Part shown: positions 32,641 to 41,747 of the stretch, piece by piece
Numbering within the stretch: the stretch's first letter is position 1
Layout: every line of letters begins with the position of its first letter
Source of the DNA: Flavobacteriaceae bacterium UBA3339
GTDB lineage: Bacteria; Bacteroidota; Bacteroidia; Flavobacteriales; Flavobacteriaceae
Direction of reading: 5' to 3'
Assembly: GCA_002360925.1 (NCBI GenBank)
Contig: DERN01000009.1
Location: 97,681 to 161,680, forward strand
Length of the DNA stretch: 64,000 bases
Program-made: the position numbers and the translations under genes
Notes under the pieces: model-generated
What the model was told of the DNA's origin: nothing
The model's database searches: none
Seen by the model: the letters and a program-made list of their open reading frames with translations, nothing else

Positions 32641-33510
32641 TTATACCAATGTTCCGAATTTCCCTGAATTGAAATCGTCAAATGCTTGAAGAATTTCTTT
32701 TTGGGTATTCATAACAAACGGACCGTAAGAGGCAATAGGTTCGTTAATTGGTTCTCCGCTTAAAACTAAAACAATGCTATCCTCTTGAGCCGTTATAATA
32801 AAATGTTCTCCATCGTTTTTAAACAAAACCATGTGATCTGTGTTAACGTTTTGAGATCCATTTACCGTAACAGATCCTTCTATAACCAAAAGAAGGGTGT
32901 TGTAATTCGCAGGAAAAGAAAACTCAGCCGTTCCTTGATTGTTTAATTTTGCATTCATCATATGAACCGGACTAAAAGTAGTTGCTAGTCCTTTGATATT
33001 TTTATATTCTCCTGCAATAATTTCAATCGTTCCCATTTCGTTAGCTAATTCCACTTTCGTAATCTGATCTTTTGAAATTGCCTGATATTTAGGATTACCC
33101 ATTTTATCTTTAGAAGGAAGATTTACCCAAAGTTGCACCATCTGAAATTCACCACCGGTTTTACTCCATTCCGTTTCGTGAAACTCTTTATGTAAAACTC
33201 CCGAAGCAGCTGTCATCCACTGCACATCACCTTCGCCAATAATTCCGCCACCACCGCTGCTGTCATTGTGTTCCACACTTCCTTTGTAAGCAATAGTTAC
33301 GGTTTCGAAGCCGCGGTGAGGATGAACATCAACTCCTTTTGGAATTTCACTAGGAGGAAATGTATATTTCGAATTATAATCTAACATGATAAAAGGGCTC
33401 ATTCGTTGCATAGGAACTTTCCCAGGAATGAAATTATGCACTCTAAAGCCATCGCCTACAAAATGTGCAGGAGCCGGGCTAAAAACAGATTCTATATTCT
33501 TAGTATTCAT
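32641..33510 (-). CDS. Pirin family protein
   Basis: A 289-residue double-cupin protein. The N-terminal cupin carries HPHRGFETVTIAYKGSVEHNDSSGGGG, where the His residues plus Glu (in AASGVLHKEFHETEW) bind a metal; the second cupin lacks most ligands. Bacterial pirins such as YhhW have quercetin dioxygenase activity in vitro; others affect central metabolism. The biological substrate here cannot be inferred. A TAACTTTG box lies 31 bases upstream of the ATG. Confidence 0.92.
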   Translation of the reverse strand: MNTKNIESVFSPAPAHFVGDGFRVHNFIPGKVPMQRMSPFIMLDYNSKYTFPPSEIPKGVDVHPHRGFETVTIAYKGSVEHNDSSGGGGIIGEGDVQWMTAASGVLHKEFHETEWSKTGGEFQMVQLWVNLPSKDKMGNPKYQAISKDQITKVELANEMGTIEIIAGEYKNIKGLATTFSPVHMMNAKLNNQGTAEFSFPANYNTLLLVIEGSVTVNGSQNVNTDHMVLFKNDGEHFIITAQEDSIVLVLSGEPINEPIASYGPFVMNTQKEILQAFDDFNSGKFGTLV

Positions 33511-33541
33511 AATCTTAAATTGTAAATTTATTAGTACATAT

Positions 33542-33549
33542 CAAAGTTA
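33542..33549 (-). promoter_or_regulatory. Putative -7 promoter box of the pirin gene (TAACTTTG)
   Basis: TAACTTTG on the minus strand, 31 bases before the pirin ATG; no TTG at -33. Confidence 0.45.
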
Positions 33550-33657
33550 CAATTGATTGAATAAAAAATGCTTAACCTAAATTAAGAAGTTGTTTAGGTA
33601 GTTATCGCTTATTTTTAAAAGATAAAATATATATTGAATTTAGTAAATAAAGATTTT

Positions 33658-34755
33658 TTAGAAATTTAAGCTTTTATAAAGTTCTAGCAATTCCATAGCG
33701 GCCATAAAAGGAGATTTTTTATGTGTAATAACTTCTTGCTCGTTTAAAGAAAGAGCTTCTGCAATTGTTTCGTTCTGATAGAAATTTTGTAACAACTGTT
33801 CATTAATTGTTTCTTTTAGCCAATACGTATTTTGCTCATTTCTATGTTGTTCAAAATACAAGTTTTCTTTCGTGAGTTTAACATAAGATTCAATCAAATC
33901 CCAAACTTCGGCAATTCCTTGTTTATAATAAGCGCTAGCAAGTAAAACTTTAGGCTTCCATTTCGAATCCTTAATCGGGAATAATTGTAAACCTCTATTT
34001 ACATCTAATTTTGCATTTCGGGCGCGATCTAAATTATCTCCATCGGCTTTGTTGATGATTACGGCATCTGCCATTTCCATGATTCCTCTTTTAATTCCTT
34101 GAAGCTCATCTCCAGCGCCTGCCAAATTTAATAAAAGGAAAAAGTCGGTCATACTATGAACGGCGGTTTCACTTTGTCCAACTCCAACAGTTTCAATTAA
34201 AATCGTATCAAACCCTGCGGCTTCGCATAGAATAATTGATTCGCGGGTTTTTCTGGAAACACCTCCTAAACTGGTTCCGGAAGCAGACGGACGAATAAAA
34301 GCATTAGGATTTTTTACCAAATCTTCCATTCGGGTTTTATCTCCTAAAATACTTCCTTTACTAATACTACTGCTAGGATCGATCGCTAAAACGGCGACTT
34401 TTTTCCCAATCGAAGTTAAATACATACCAAAAGCTTCGATAAAAGTACTTTTACCGACGCCCGGAACTCCTGTAATTCCAATACGAACAGATTTATTTGC
34501 ATGTGGAAGACATGATTGAATAATCTTGTGCGCCTGTTCTTGATGTTTAAGATTTGTACTTTCGATCAATGTAATGGCTTTGCTTAATGACGGAACATCT
34601 CCTTCTAAAAGTTTAGCAATGAGAGTAAAAATATCCAGCGGTTTTCGTCTGAATTTTTGAATAGAACGTACCGAATTTTCATCTACAAAATTTGGCTGTT
34701 CAATTCCATCTTTTTCGTGTAGTGTTTTCTTAATATCGTTTTTATCGGTGTTCAT
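33658..34755 (-). CDS. meaB: Methylmalonyl-CoA mutase-associated GTPase MeaB
   Basis: A 365-residue G3E GTPase (ArgK/MeaB). Walker A is GVPGVGKS (residues 96-103), the switch region is IDPSSSISKGSILGDKTRM, the E-T-V-G-V-G-Q-S-E motif is present, and INKADGDNLDRA has the guanine-specific NKAD. MeaB loads and protects the adenosylcobalamin of methylmalonyl-CoA mutase. The mutase genes (mutA, mutB), normally adjacent in Bacteroidetes, are not in the window, so this copy is separated from them. It is divergent from the MFS gene, with a TAAGTTTG box 16 bases upstream. Confidence 0.93.
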   Translation of the reverse strand: MNTDKNDIKKTLHEKDGIEQPNFVDENSVRSIQKFRRKPLDIFTLIAKLLEGDVPSLSKAITLIESTNLKHQEQAHKIIQSCLPHANKSVRIGITGVPGVGKSTFIEAFGMYLTSIGKKVAVLAIDPSSSISKGSILGDKTRMEDLVKNPNAFIRPSASGTSLGGVSRKTRESIILCEAAGFDTILIETVGVGQSETAVHSMTDFFLLLNLAGAGDELQGIKRGIMEMADAVIINKADGDNLDRARNAKLDVNRGLQLFPIKDSKWKPKVLLASAYYKQGIAEVWDLIESYVKLTKENLYFEQHRNEQNTYWLKETINEQLLQNFYQNETIAEALSLNEQEVITHKKSPFMAAMELLELYKSLNF

Positions 34756-34771
34756 TATGGCCCATTTTTAA

Positions 34772-34779
34772 CAAACTTA
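34772..34779 (-). promoter_or_regulatory. Putative -7 promoter box of meaB (TAAGTTTG)
   Basis: TAAGTTTG on the minus strand ends 16 bases before the meaB ATG; no -33 TTG at proper spacing. Confidence 0.45.
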
Positions 34780-34814
34780 CAAAATACTTTTATAAAAGCA
34801 GACTCATTTTACAA

Positions 34815-34842
34815 TTGCTTTCATTACGTTTAAGTAACTTTG
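34815..34842 (+). promoter_or_regulatory. Putative promoter of the MFS-glcD genes (TTG-17-TAACTTTG)
   Basis: TTG (34815-34817), 17 bases, then TAACTTTG (34835-34842), 21 bases before the ATG at 34864. It excludes the TTG at 34840 as a translation start. Confidence 0.6.
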
Positions 34843-34863
34843 CTTTTTAAAAAGAAAAATGAA

Positions 34864-36075
34864 ATGTCGATACTAAAAAATCAGGTTACTCAAAAACCTG
34901 TTTATGCTATTTTGGTAGCCATTAGTGGCGCCCATTTATTAAACGATTTACTACAAGCGGTTATTCCTGCAATATATCCCAGATTAGAACAAAAGTACGA
35001 TTTATCGCTTGCGCAAATTGGAATGATTACCTTGTGTTATCAATTGGCTGCTTCTATTTTTCAGCCGGTTGTAGGTGCTTATACCGATAAACATCCCAAA
35101 CCTTATTCTCAAATATTCGGTATGTTGTTTACCATGGCAGGTATTTGTTTGCTTGCTTATGCGCCGAGTTATCTTTACATTCTTTTATCGGTTGTTTTGG
35201 TTGGAATTGGTTCTTCTATTTTCCATCCCGAAGCTTCTCGCGTAGCTTTTATGGCTTCTAACGGACGACGAAGTTTTGCACAATCAGTCTTTCAGATTGG
35301 CGGAAATATGGGAACAGCTATGGCACCGCTTTTAGTTGCTTGGATTGTTCTTCCGAATGGACAACAACATATTCTGTGGTTTTTAGCTTTTGCAATTTTA
35401 GCTCAGTTTATTTTGGCATATATCGCTAAATGGTACGCCAACAGATTGAAACATGCTGTTAAAAATGGTAAAAAGACGATTAGAATGCCCGATTTGTCGC
35501 CTTTAAAAATATCATCATCAGTAGGAATTTTGTTAATTCTTATTTTCTCAAAATATTTTTATGTAGCAAGTATTACAAGTTATTTCCAATTCTATACAAT
35601 GGACAAGTTTGGATTAAACGAAGTACAGGCGCAAGTTTATTTATTCTATTTCCTTATTGCTGTTGCAATCGGAACACTTTTAGGTGGAATTTTCGGAGAT
35701 CGTTTCGGTCGGAAATACGTTATCTGGTTTTCGGTTTTAGGAGCGGCGCCTTTTACATTAGCGCTTCCTTATGTAGATATGCATTTAACTGGAATCTTAA
35801 TTGTTATCATTGGATTGATTATATCGTCAGCTTTCCCTGCAATTTTGGTGTATGCGCAAGAATTGCTTCCTAAGAAAATAGGAATGGTTTCTGGACTGTT
35901 CTACGGATTTGCTTTCGGAATGGGCGGAGTTGGTTCTGCTGTTTTAGGATTGTGGGCAGATGCGACTTCGATCGAATATATTTATCATATTTGTTCGTAC
36001 TTACCTTTAATTGGCGTTATTGCTTATTTCTTGCCCGATATGACTAAAATTAAGTATAAAAATATTGAGTTATGA
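34864..36075 (+). CDS. MFS transporter, fosmidomycin-resistance (Fsr) type
   Basis: A 403-residue protein with 12 membrane segments in two halves. HLLNDLLQAVIPAIYPRLEQ is the Fsr-like start (H-x2-N-D), followed by GAYTDKHPKP (MFS loop 2-3), SSIFHPEASRVAF, and LGGIFGDRFGRKYVIW (second loop motif). Fsr homologues confer resistance to fosmidomycin or export sugars and organic acids. The start is ATG at 34864; a longer reading frame begins at TTG inside the promoter box. The next gene (glycolate/lactate dehydrogenase-like) overlaps by four bases (ATGA), suggesting this transporter moves the substrate of that enzyme; that is inference. Confidence 0.9.
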   Translation: MSILKNQVTQKPVYAILVAISGAHLLNDLLQAVIPAIYPRLEQKYDLSLAQIGMITLCYQLAASIFQPVVGAYTDKHPKPYSQIFGMLFTMAGICLLAYAPSYLYILLSVVLVGIGSSIFHPEASRVAFMASNGRRSFAQSVFQIGGNMGTAMAPLLVAWIVLPNGQQHILWFLAFAILAQFILAYIAKWYANRLKHAVKNGKKTIRMPDLSPLKISSSVGILLILIFSKYFYVASITSYFQFYTMDKFGLNEVQAQVYLFYFLIAVAIGTLLGGIFGDRFGRKYVIWFSVLGAAPFTLALPYVDMHLTGILIVIIGLIISSAFPAILVYAQELLPKKIGMVSGLFYGFAFGMGGVGSAVLGLWADATSIEYIYHICSYLPLIGVIAYFLPDMTKIKYKNIEL

Positions 36076-37469
36076 TAACCGAAATCGTAAAAGAAAAATT
36101 AATAGCGGCTGTAGGTGCTTCTTTTGCGTTTACAGATCAGGAAACCTTGAATGAATACGGTAAAGATCATACCGAAGATTTAGTTTTTCCGCCAAATGTA
36201 GTCGTAAAACCTGCTTCAACTCACGAAGTAAGCGAAGTGATGAAGATAGCGTACGAATATCAAATTCCCGTAATTCCTATAGGAGCTAGAACCGGATTAA
36301 GCGGTGGTATTCTTGCGGTTAAACAAGGAATCGGTCTATCTTTAGAACGGATGAATCAAATAGAAAAGATCGATGAACAAAATCTTCAAGTTATAACTCA
36401 ACCCGGTGTCATAACCGAAGTTCTGCAAAATGCAGTTGCTGAAAAAGGTCTTTTTTATCCAGTCGATCCAAGCAGTAAAGGAAGTTGTTTTATTGGCGGA
36501 AATATTGCCGAAAATGCTGGCGGAGCTCGCGCTGTAAAATACGGAGTTACCAAAGACTATGTTCTTAATTTAGAAGTAGTCTTGCCAAACGGTGAAATTA
36601 TTTTAACAGGTGCAAATACCTTAAAAAACGCAACAGGCTACAATTTAACTCAGCTAATTGTTGGAAGCGAAGGCACTTTGGGCGTTGTAACTAAAATCGT
36701 TTTAAAGTTGATTCCTGCAATTCAGCATCAGGTTTTAATGTTGGTTCCTTTCTTTGATATGATGCAGGCAGCCGAAGCTGTTTCGCAGATTTTTAGAGAA
36801 GGAATTGTACCAAGTGCTTTAGAGTTTATGGAACGCGATGCGATTGATTGGACGATGAAGTTTGTTGAGGTTCCTAATTTGAATCTAAAAACAGATATTC
36901 AGGCACATTTGCTGATTGAATTAGACGGAAATTATCTGGAAGTTTTAATGCAGGAAGCTGAAAAAATGATGACAGTATTAGAGCGTTTTACTATAGATGA
37001 AATTTTGTTTGCCGATACCGAAGATCAAAAGAATGCGCTTTGGAAATTAAGACGAAATGTAGCTGAGGCCGTAAAACAAAATACAGTTTATAAAGAAGAA
37101 GATACCGTTGTACCTCGTTATGAGTTGCCTAAATTATTAAAAGGTATTAAAGATATAGGTGTTAAACACGGTTTTAAAAGTATTTGCTACGGACATGCAG
37201 GCGATGGAAATTTGCATGTAAATATTATCAAACAAGGTCTTACAGATAACGAATGGAAAGAAAATGTTCCAAAAGGAATTCGTGAAATTTTTGAATTGAC
37301 TAAAAGTCTGCAAGGAACCATTTCGGGCGAACATGGTATTGGTTATGTTCAAAAAAATTATTTACCAATTGTTTTTAATTCGATCGAGTTAGAACTGATG
37401 CGTCAAATTAAAAAGGTATTCGATCCTTTAAATATTATGAATCCAGATAAAATCTTTCCTAATACTTAA
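36072..37469 (+). CDS. FAD-linked glycolate/D-lactate oxidase subunit (GlcD-like)
   Basis: A 465-residue flavoprotein. FAD-binding type 4 domain: VVVKPASTHEVSEVMKIAYE, PVIPIGARTGLSGGILAV, FIGGNIAENAGGARAVKYG, and VVTKIVLKLI. C-terminal substrate domain ends with CYGHAGDGNLHVNIIKQG and GTISGEHGIGYVQKNYL, which in GlcD/DLD holds the catalytic His. It oxidises a short 2-hydroxy acid and passes electrons to quinone. Overlap with the MFS gene implies a two-gene uptake-and-oxidation unit. The GlcE/GlcF partners are missing, so it may act alone like D-lactate dehydrogenase. Confidence 0.92.
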   Translation: MITEIVKEKLIAAVGASFAFTDQETLNEYGKDHTEDLVFPPNVVVKPASTHEVSEVMKIAYEYQIPVIPIGARTGLSGGILAVKQGIGLSLERMNQIEKIDEQNLQVITQPGVITEVLQNAVAEKGLFYPVDPSSKGSCFIGGNIAENAGGARAVKYGVTKDYVLNLEVVLPNGEIILTGANTLKNATGYNLTQLIVGSEGTLGVVTKIVLKLIPAIQHQVLMLVPFFDMMQAAEAVSQIFREGIVPSALEFMERDAIDWTMKFVEVPNLNLKTDIQAHLLIELDGNYLEVLMQEAEKMMTVLERFTIDEILFADTEDQKNALWKLRRNVAEAVKQNTVYKEEDTVVPRYELPKLLKGIKDIGVKHGFKSICYGHAGDGNLHVNIIKQGLTDNEWKENVPKGIREIFELTKSLQGTISGEHGIGYVQKNYLPIVFNSIELELMRQIKKVFDPLNIMNPDKIFPNT

Positions 37470-37478
37470 GTTATAATC

Positions 37479-38054
37479 ATGTCTACTAAACATCAACACT
37501 TTTTATTATACAAACCGGCTGGATATATTTCGCAATTTGTGTACGAAAAAAAACGTACAAAACGTAAATTAGGCGAATTGTATGATTTTCCCAAAGGAAC
37601 TATGGCAATTGGTAGACTCGATGAAAATTCGGAAGGATTGTTAATGCTTACAACCGACGGAAATGTAAGTGAAACCATTCGTAGCACACATTACGAAAAG
37701 GAATATGTAGCCCAATTAGACGGAATTATAACGGATGAAGCGATAGAAGAATTAAAAAAAGGAGTAGAAATAGGAGTAAAAGGTCTGCGACTAATGACAA
37801 AACCCTGTACTGCAAATAAGATAGAGCAACCTGATTATATTGGAGCTGGTTACCGCATACGCGACGAACGCCACGGCCCCACTAGTTGGATTAGCATAAC
37901 TTTAACCGAAGGTAAATTTAGACAAGTTCGCAAGATGACAGCAGCAGTTGGTTATCCTACTTTGCGTCTTATTCGAGTTCGCATTGGTGATTGGCAATTA
38001 AAAGGTATGAATCCTAGAGAAGTTGTAGAAGTTGATTTAACTGATGTAATTTAA
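37479..38054 (+). CDS. rluE: 23S rRNA pseudouridine synthase, RluE-like
   Basis: A 191-residue RsuA-family enzyme without the N-terminal S4 domain, which separates RluE from RluB/RluF. Catalytic Asp is D48 in AIGRLDENSEGLLMLTTDG; other motifs are FLLYKPAGYISQ, TEGKFRQVRKMTAAVGYPTL and RIGDWQLKGMNPREVVE. It isomerises a uridine of 23S rRNA. Nine bases separate it from the upstream oxidase gene, so it may be read as the third gene of that transcript, and a strong terminator follows. Confidence 0.92.
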   Translation: MSTKHQHFLLYKPAGYISQFVYEKKRTKRKLGELYDFPKGTMAIGRLDENSEGLLMLTTDGNVSETIRSTHYEKEYVAQLDGIITDEAIEELKKGVEIGVKGLRLMTKPCTANKIEQPDYIGAGYRIRDERHGPTSWISITLTEGKFRQVRKMTAAVGYPTLRLIRVRIGDWQLKGMNPREVVEVDLTDVI

Positions 38055-38087
38055 TATTTATTTTAAGTTTTACGATTTAATAAAAAT

Positions 38088-38124
38088 AAAAAACCGCCAA
38101 TATCAACTTTATTGGCGGTTTTTT
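38088..38124 (+). terminator. Terminator downstream of rluE
   Basis: A 15-bp stem (38088-38102 with 38110-38124), core CCGCCAATA/TATTGGCGG, loop TCAACTT, then T-run. 33 bases after the rluE stop. Confidence 0.88.
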
Positions 38125-38332
38125 GTAAACTTATGTTAGCTATGATATAAAAAATGTTATCCTTAATCAATTTATTTTTTCGTAAATTAGGAATGAAATT
38201 AGTGGTTTTTAGAAGCGTAAATAAGTAAGTATTTAAACAGTTTATTATTATATAAATATTATTTATTAATTTAATTATATTGATATCTAAAAACTATTTA
38301 ATTTTAACCAACTTAAAAAATGTAAATTAAAT

Positions 38333-39847
38333 ATGGAAGAAAACAAACCAAAGTTGACTAGACAAACAGGAGCACCGGTTCCTGATAATCAAAATGTACA
38401 AACAGCAGGTTCAAGAGGTCCTTTACTAATGCAGGATTATTGGTTCTTGGAGAAAATGGCAAATTTTGATAGAGAGGTAATTCCTGAACGCAGAATGCAC
38501 GCAAAAGGCTCGGGTGCATTTGGAACTTTTACTGTAACACATGATATTTCGCAATATACAAAAGCCAATATTTTTAGCGAAGTTGGTAAAAAGGTCGATA
38601 TGTTTGCTCGTTTTTCAACAGTAGCGGGAGAGCGCGGAGCAGCTGATGCGGAACGAGATATTCGTGGCTTTGCTTTAAAATTTTATACCGATGAAGGTAT
38701 TTGGGATTTGGTAGGAAACAACACGCCGGTATTCTTTTTTAGAGATCCAATGAAGTTTCCTGATTTAAACCATGCTGTTAAACGTGATCCTAGAACCAAT
38801 ATGCGAAGTGCAAATAATAACTGGGATTTCTGGACATTACTTCCCGAAGCTTTGCATCAAATTACGATTATTATGAGCGATAGGGGAATTCCGAACGGAT
38901 ATCGTCATATGCATGGTTTTGGAAGTCATACTTACAGTTTTATCAATAAAGAAAATGTTAGACATTGGGTTAAGTTTCATTTTGTAACGCAACAAGGAAT
39001 TGAAAACTTGTCTGATGAAGAAGCTGCTAAATTGGTAGGAATGGACAGAGAATCTTCTCAAAGAGATTTGTATGAAGCAATTGAACGCGGAGATTTTCCT
39101 AAATGGAAAATGTTTATTCAGATCATGACCGAAGAACAAGCAAAAGAATATCGTTTCCATCCGTTCGATTTGACAAAAGTTTGGTCTAAAAAAGATTATC
39201 CGCTTATTCCAGTTGGGGAATTTGAGCTGAATCGAAATCCCGATAATTATTTCCAAGATGTAGAACAGGCTGCTTTTAACCCGACGAATATTGTTCCAGG
39301 AATTGGATTTTCGCCCGATAAAATGCTACAAGGACGTTTGTTTTCATACGGCGATGCACAACGCTACAGATTAGGGGTGAATCATTTCCAGATTCCGGTA
39401 AACAAACCTAAATGTCCGTATCATGCATATCACAGAGATGGTGCAATGCGTGTTGATGGAAATTACGGATCAGCAATTCATTACGAACCTAATAGTTATG
39501 GTGAGTGGCAGGAAGATCCTTCTGCAAAAGAACCGCCTTTACAATTAGAAGGCGATGCGTATACATACAATTTTAGAGATTACGATACCGATTATTATAC
39601 ACAACCAGGCGATTTATTCCGAATTATTAAAGCCGACGGAAAAGCCGATTTGTTATTTAAAAATACAGCAACTCAGGTAGGTGGAGCAGAAAAATTTATT
39701 CAAATTCGTCATATTAAAAACTGTTACAAAGCCGATCCAGAATACGGTGAAGGTGTAGCAAAAGCCTTAGGGTTAACAATCGACGAAGTAAACCAATTCG
39801 ATATGACTCCGTACGACCGTTGGGCTCCAAAACCCACAAATTTATAA
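38333..39847 (+). CDS. katA: Monofunctional haem catalase (clade 3 type)
   Basis: A 504-residue catalase that converts H2O2 to water and oxygen in the cytoplasm. The active-site His is H56 in RRMHAKGSGAFG; the family signature FSTVAGERGAADAERDIRGF follows; the haem ligand Tyr is Y339 in RLFSYGDAQRYRLG. The size (about 500) fits small-subunit clade 3. It is monocistronic, with a terminator behind it. The 208-base AT-rich stretch before it probably holds the promoter, but no exact TAnnTTTG box was found, so its control may differ (for example an OxyR-type activator; not demonstrated). Confidence 0.97.
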   Translation: MEENKPKLTRQTGAPVPDNQNVQTAGSRGPLLMQDYWFLEKMANFDREVIPERRMHAKGSGAFGTFTVTHDISQYTKANIFSEVGKKVDMFARFSTVAGERGAADAERDIRGFALKFYTDEGIWDLVGNNTPVFFFRDPMKFPDLNHAVKRDPRTNMRSANNNWDFWTLLPEALHQITIIMSDRGIPNGYRHMHGFGSHTYSFINKENVRHWVKFHFVTQQGIENLSDEEAAKLVGMDRESSQRDLYEAIERGDFPKWKMFIQIMTEEQAKEYRFHPFDLTKVWSKKDYPLIPVGEFELNRNPDNYFQDVEQAAFNPTNIVPGIGFSPDKMLQGRLFSYGDAQRYRLGVNHFQIPVNKPKCPYHAYHRDGAMRVDGNYGSAIHYEPNSYGEWQEDPSAKEPPLQLEGDAYTYNFRDYDTDYYTQPGDLFRIIKADGKADLLFKNTATQVGGAEKFIQIRHIKNCYKADPEYGEGVAKALGLTIDEVNQFDMTPYDRWAPKPTNL

Positions 39848-39850
39848 ACT

Positions 39851-39885
39851 ATAAAAACCTCTCTTGAAGCAAGAGAGGTTTTTAT
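39851..39885 (+). terminator. Terminator downstream of the catalase gene
   Basis: A 16-bp stem (39851-39866 with 39870-39885), core CCTCTCTTG/CAAGAGAGG, loop AAG, T-run; 3 bases after the stop codon. Confidence 0.9.
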
Positions 39886-39962
39886 TTTACTTCTTAATAG
39901 TTTGAGAATTGATGTGTAAAACTTTTTGACTAAATAAAGGTCGACAAAACAAGATATTTAGA

Positions 39963-39970
39963 TAACTTTG
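39963..39970 (+). promoter_or_regulatory. Putative -7 promoter box (TAACTTTG)
   Basis: TAACTTTG, 23 bases before the CDF exporter ATG. No TTG at -33 spacing. Confidence 0.45.
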
Positions 39971-39993
39971 TTCTTCATTAAAAAAGTAAAAAA

Positions 39994-40995
39994 ATGAGTA
40001 CATCTAATAACGAAAGTTTTAAGTTTCAAAAGATTGTAGCTTTTGTAGGTGTTTTACTTTTTTTAATAAAAATATATGCTTGGTACAAAACAGGTTCGGT
40101 TGCAATTTTAACCGATGCTTTAGAAAGTACCATTAACGTAATAGCTGGTTTTATTGGCTTGTACAGTTTATATCTTTCCTCACTTCCCAGAGATGAGAAT
40201 CATCCGTATGGTCACGGAAAAGCAGAATTTATTTCGGCTTCGATAGAAGGCGCTTTGATTTCGATTGCTGGTGTTATTATTATTTACGAAGCAATTGGCA
40301 ATTTGCGAAATCCTAAAGAGTTGGAGCAATTAGATTTAGGTCTTATCTTGGTGGCTGTTACCGCTGTTATTAATTATGTAATTGGTGGAATTGCAGTTAA
40401 GAAAGGAAAGAAAAATCATTCTTTGGCGCTTATTTCAAGTGGAAAACATTTGCAAACCGATACTTATTCGACCATTGGAATTATTGTTGGACTTGTAATT
40501 CTTTATTTTACTAAAATTTCGTGGATTGATAGTATTACGGCTCTATTATTTGCGGTTTTTATTATTTATACAGGATATAAAATTCTTCGCGAATCTATTT
40601 CGGGAATCATGGATGAAACCGACGTTCTATTGTTGAAGGAAGTGGTAGAGTTTTTAGAGAAAAAACGAAGAGAAAATTGGATCGATTTACATAATCTGCG
40701 CATTATTAAATACGGAAGTACCTTGCATTTTGATTGTCATATGACGGTGCCTTGGTATTTTAATATTGAAGAAGGACATTTAGAAGTTGATGCTTTGGAA
40801 GATGCCGTAAAAAATCATTTTGGAGATAGAATCGAGCTTTTTGTACATTTAGATGCTTGTAAAGAATACTCGTGCAGTATTTGTTCTAAAACAGATTGTC
40901 CGGTTAGGAAACATGTTTTTGAAGGTAAAATTAAATGGACGATCGAAAACGTATCAACCAATCAAAAACATCAAAAAGGAATTAAAGTATTTTAA
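39994..40995 (+). CDS. Cation diffusion facilitator (CDF) metal exporter with Cys-rich tail
   Basis: A 333-residue CDF transporter. Membrane part: VAILTDALESTINVIAGF with the transport-site D-A-L-E-S, HPYGHGKAEF in the loop, KHLQTDTYSTIG with the second-site H-x3-D, then IMDETD and a cytoplasmic domain (residues 200 onward) with FDCHMTVPW and FVHLDAC. CDF proteins export Zn2+, Co2+, Fe2+ or Mn2+ in exchange for H+. After the standard domain, a C-x4-C-x2-C-x4-C cluster (CKEYSCSICSKTDC) may bind metal as a sensor. The gene end overlaps the convergent ABC ATPase gene by 14 bases. Confidence 0.93.
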   Translation: MSTSNNESFKFQKIVAFVGVLLFLIKIYAWYKTGSVAILTDALESTINVIAGFIGLYSLYLSSLPRDENHPYGHGKAEFISASIEGALISIAGVIIIYEAIGNLRNPKELEQLDLGLILVAVTAVINYVIGGIAVKKGKKNHSLALISSGKHLQTDTYSTIGIIVGLVILYFTKISWIDSITALLFAVFIIYTGYKILRESISGIMDETDVLLLKEVVEFLEKKRRENWIDLHNLRIIKYGSTLHFDCHMTVPWYFNIEEGHLEVDALEDAVKNHFGDRIELFVHLDACKEYSCSICSKTDCPVRKHVFEGKIKWTIENVSTNQKHQKGIKVF

Positions 40996-41743
40996 ACAGT
41001 TTACGTTCTTTATCAAAAACAATATCGTCGGTATCGAAAAAGCGATCAAATATTCCTTGATTAATTAAAGCTTCTGTAGTGTCGTGAAAAAGTTGTTCAT
41101 CTTTCAGCAACATAATTTCATCGCTAAGTTGTAAAGCTAAATCTAAATCGTGCGTAGAAAAAAGAATGCATTTTTGTTTTTGAACGCACAATTTCTTCAA
41201 TAATTTAAATAAATGTACTTTGTGATACAAATCGAGATGTGTTGAAGGTTCGTCGAGAAAAATAAACGGAGTATCCTGAACAACAGCTCGAGCAATAAAA
41301 CATCTTTGTAATTGTCCGTCGCTCAATTGAGAAATTTTACGATCCTTTAAATCGGTTATTTCACAATCAATCAAAGTTTGATTTATAAGAATGTTATCTT
41401 CTTCCGTTAATTGATCCATCCAATTAGTATAAGGTTGTCTTCCTAATTTTACCAATTCATAAACGGTCAGTTCCTTATTTACGTCTTTATGTGTTAAAAC
41501 CATGCTTACTTGTTGCGAAAATTCGGCATTAGAAAGCGAATAAATGTTTTTTCCGTCAATTAAAATAGTTCCATCTTTCGGATCAATTAACCTAGAAATT
41601 GTTTTTAAAAGGGTCGATTTCCCGATTCCGTTACTTCCTAAAAGCGATGTTAAAACACCTGTACGCAATTCAAAATTCAAATTGCGTAAAATGTCTTTGT
41701 TTTTATATCCGATTGTTAAGTTTTGAGCAACAAGTTGATTCAT
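40982..41743 (-). CDS. FecE/HmuV-like iron-complex ABC transporter ATPase
   Basis: A 253-residue ATPase: Walker A GSNGIGKST (residues 36-44), Q-loop region SMVLTHKDVNKELTVYELVKLGRQPY as in FecE/BtuD proteins, a degenerate signature LSDGQLQRCFIARAV, Walker B FIFLDEPSTHLDL, and switch ILFSTHDLD. It would energise import of iron-siderophore, haem or cobalamin. No permease or binding protein lies in the window. It is encoded 4 bases after an MFS gene on the same strand. Loss of the second Gly in the signature (LSDGQ) is unusual but tolerated in some transporters. Confidence 0.88.
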   Translation of the reverse strand: MNQLVAQNLTIGYKNKDILRNLNFELRTGVLTSLLGSNGIGKSTLLKTISRLIDPKDGTILIDGKNIYSLSNAEFSQQVSMVLTHKDVNKELTVYELVKLGRQPYTNWMDQLTEEDNILINQTLIDCEITDLKDRKISQLSDGQLQRCFIARAVVQDTPFIFLDEPSTHLDLYHKVHLFKLLKKLCVQKQKCILFSTHDLDLALQLSDEIMLLKDEQLFHDTTEALINQGIFDRFFDTDDIVFDKERKLFKIL

Positions 41744-41747
41744 TTTT

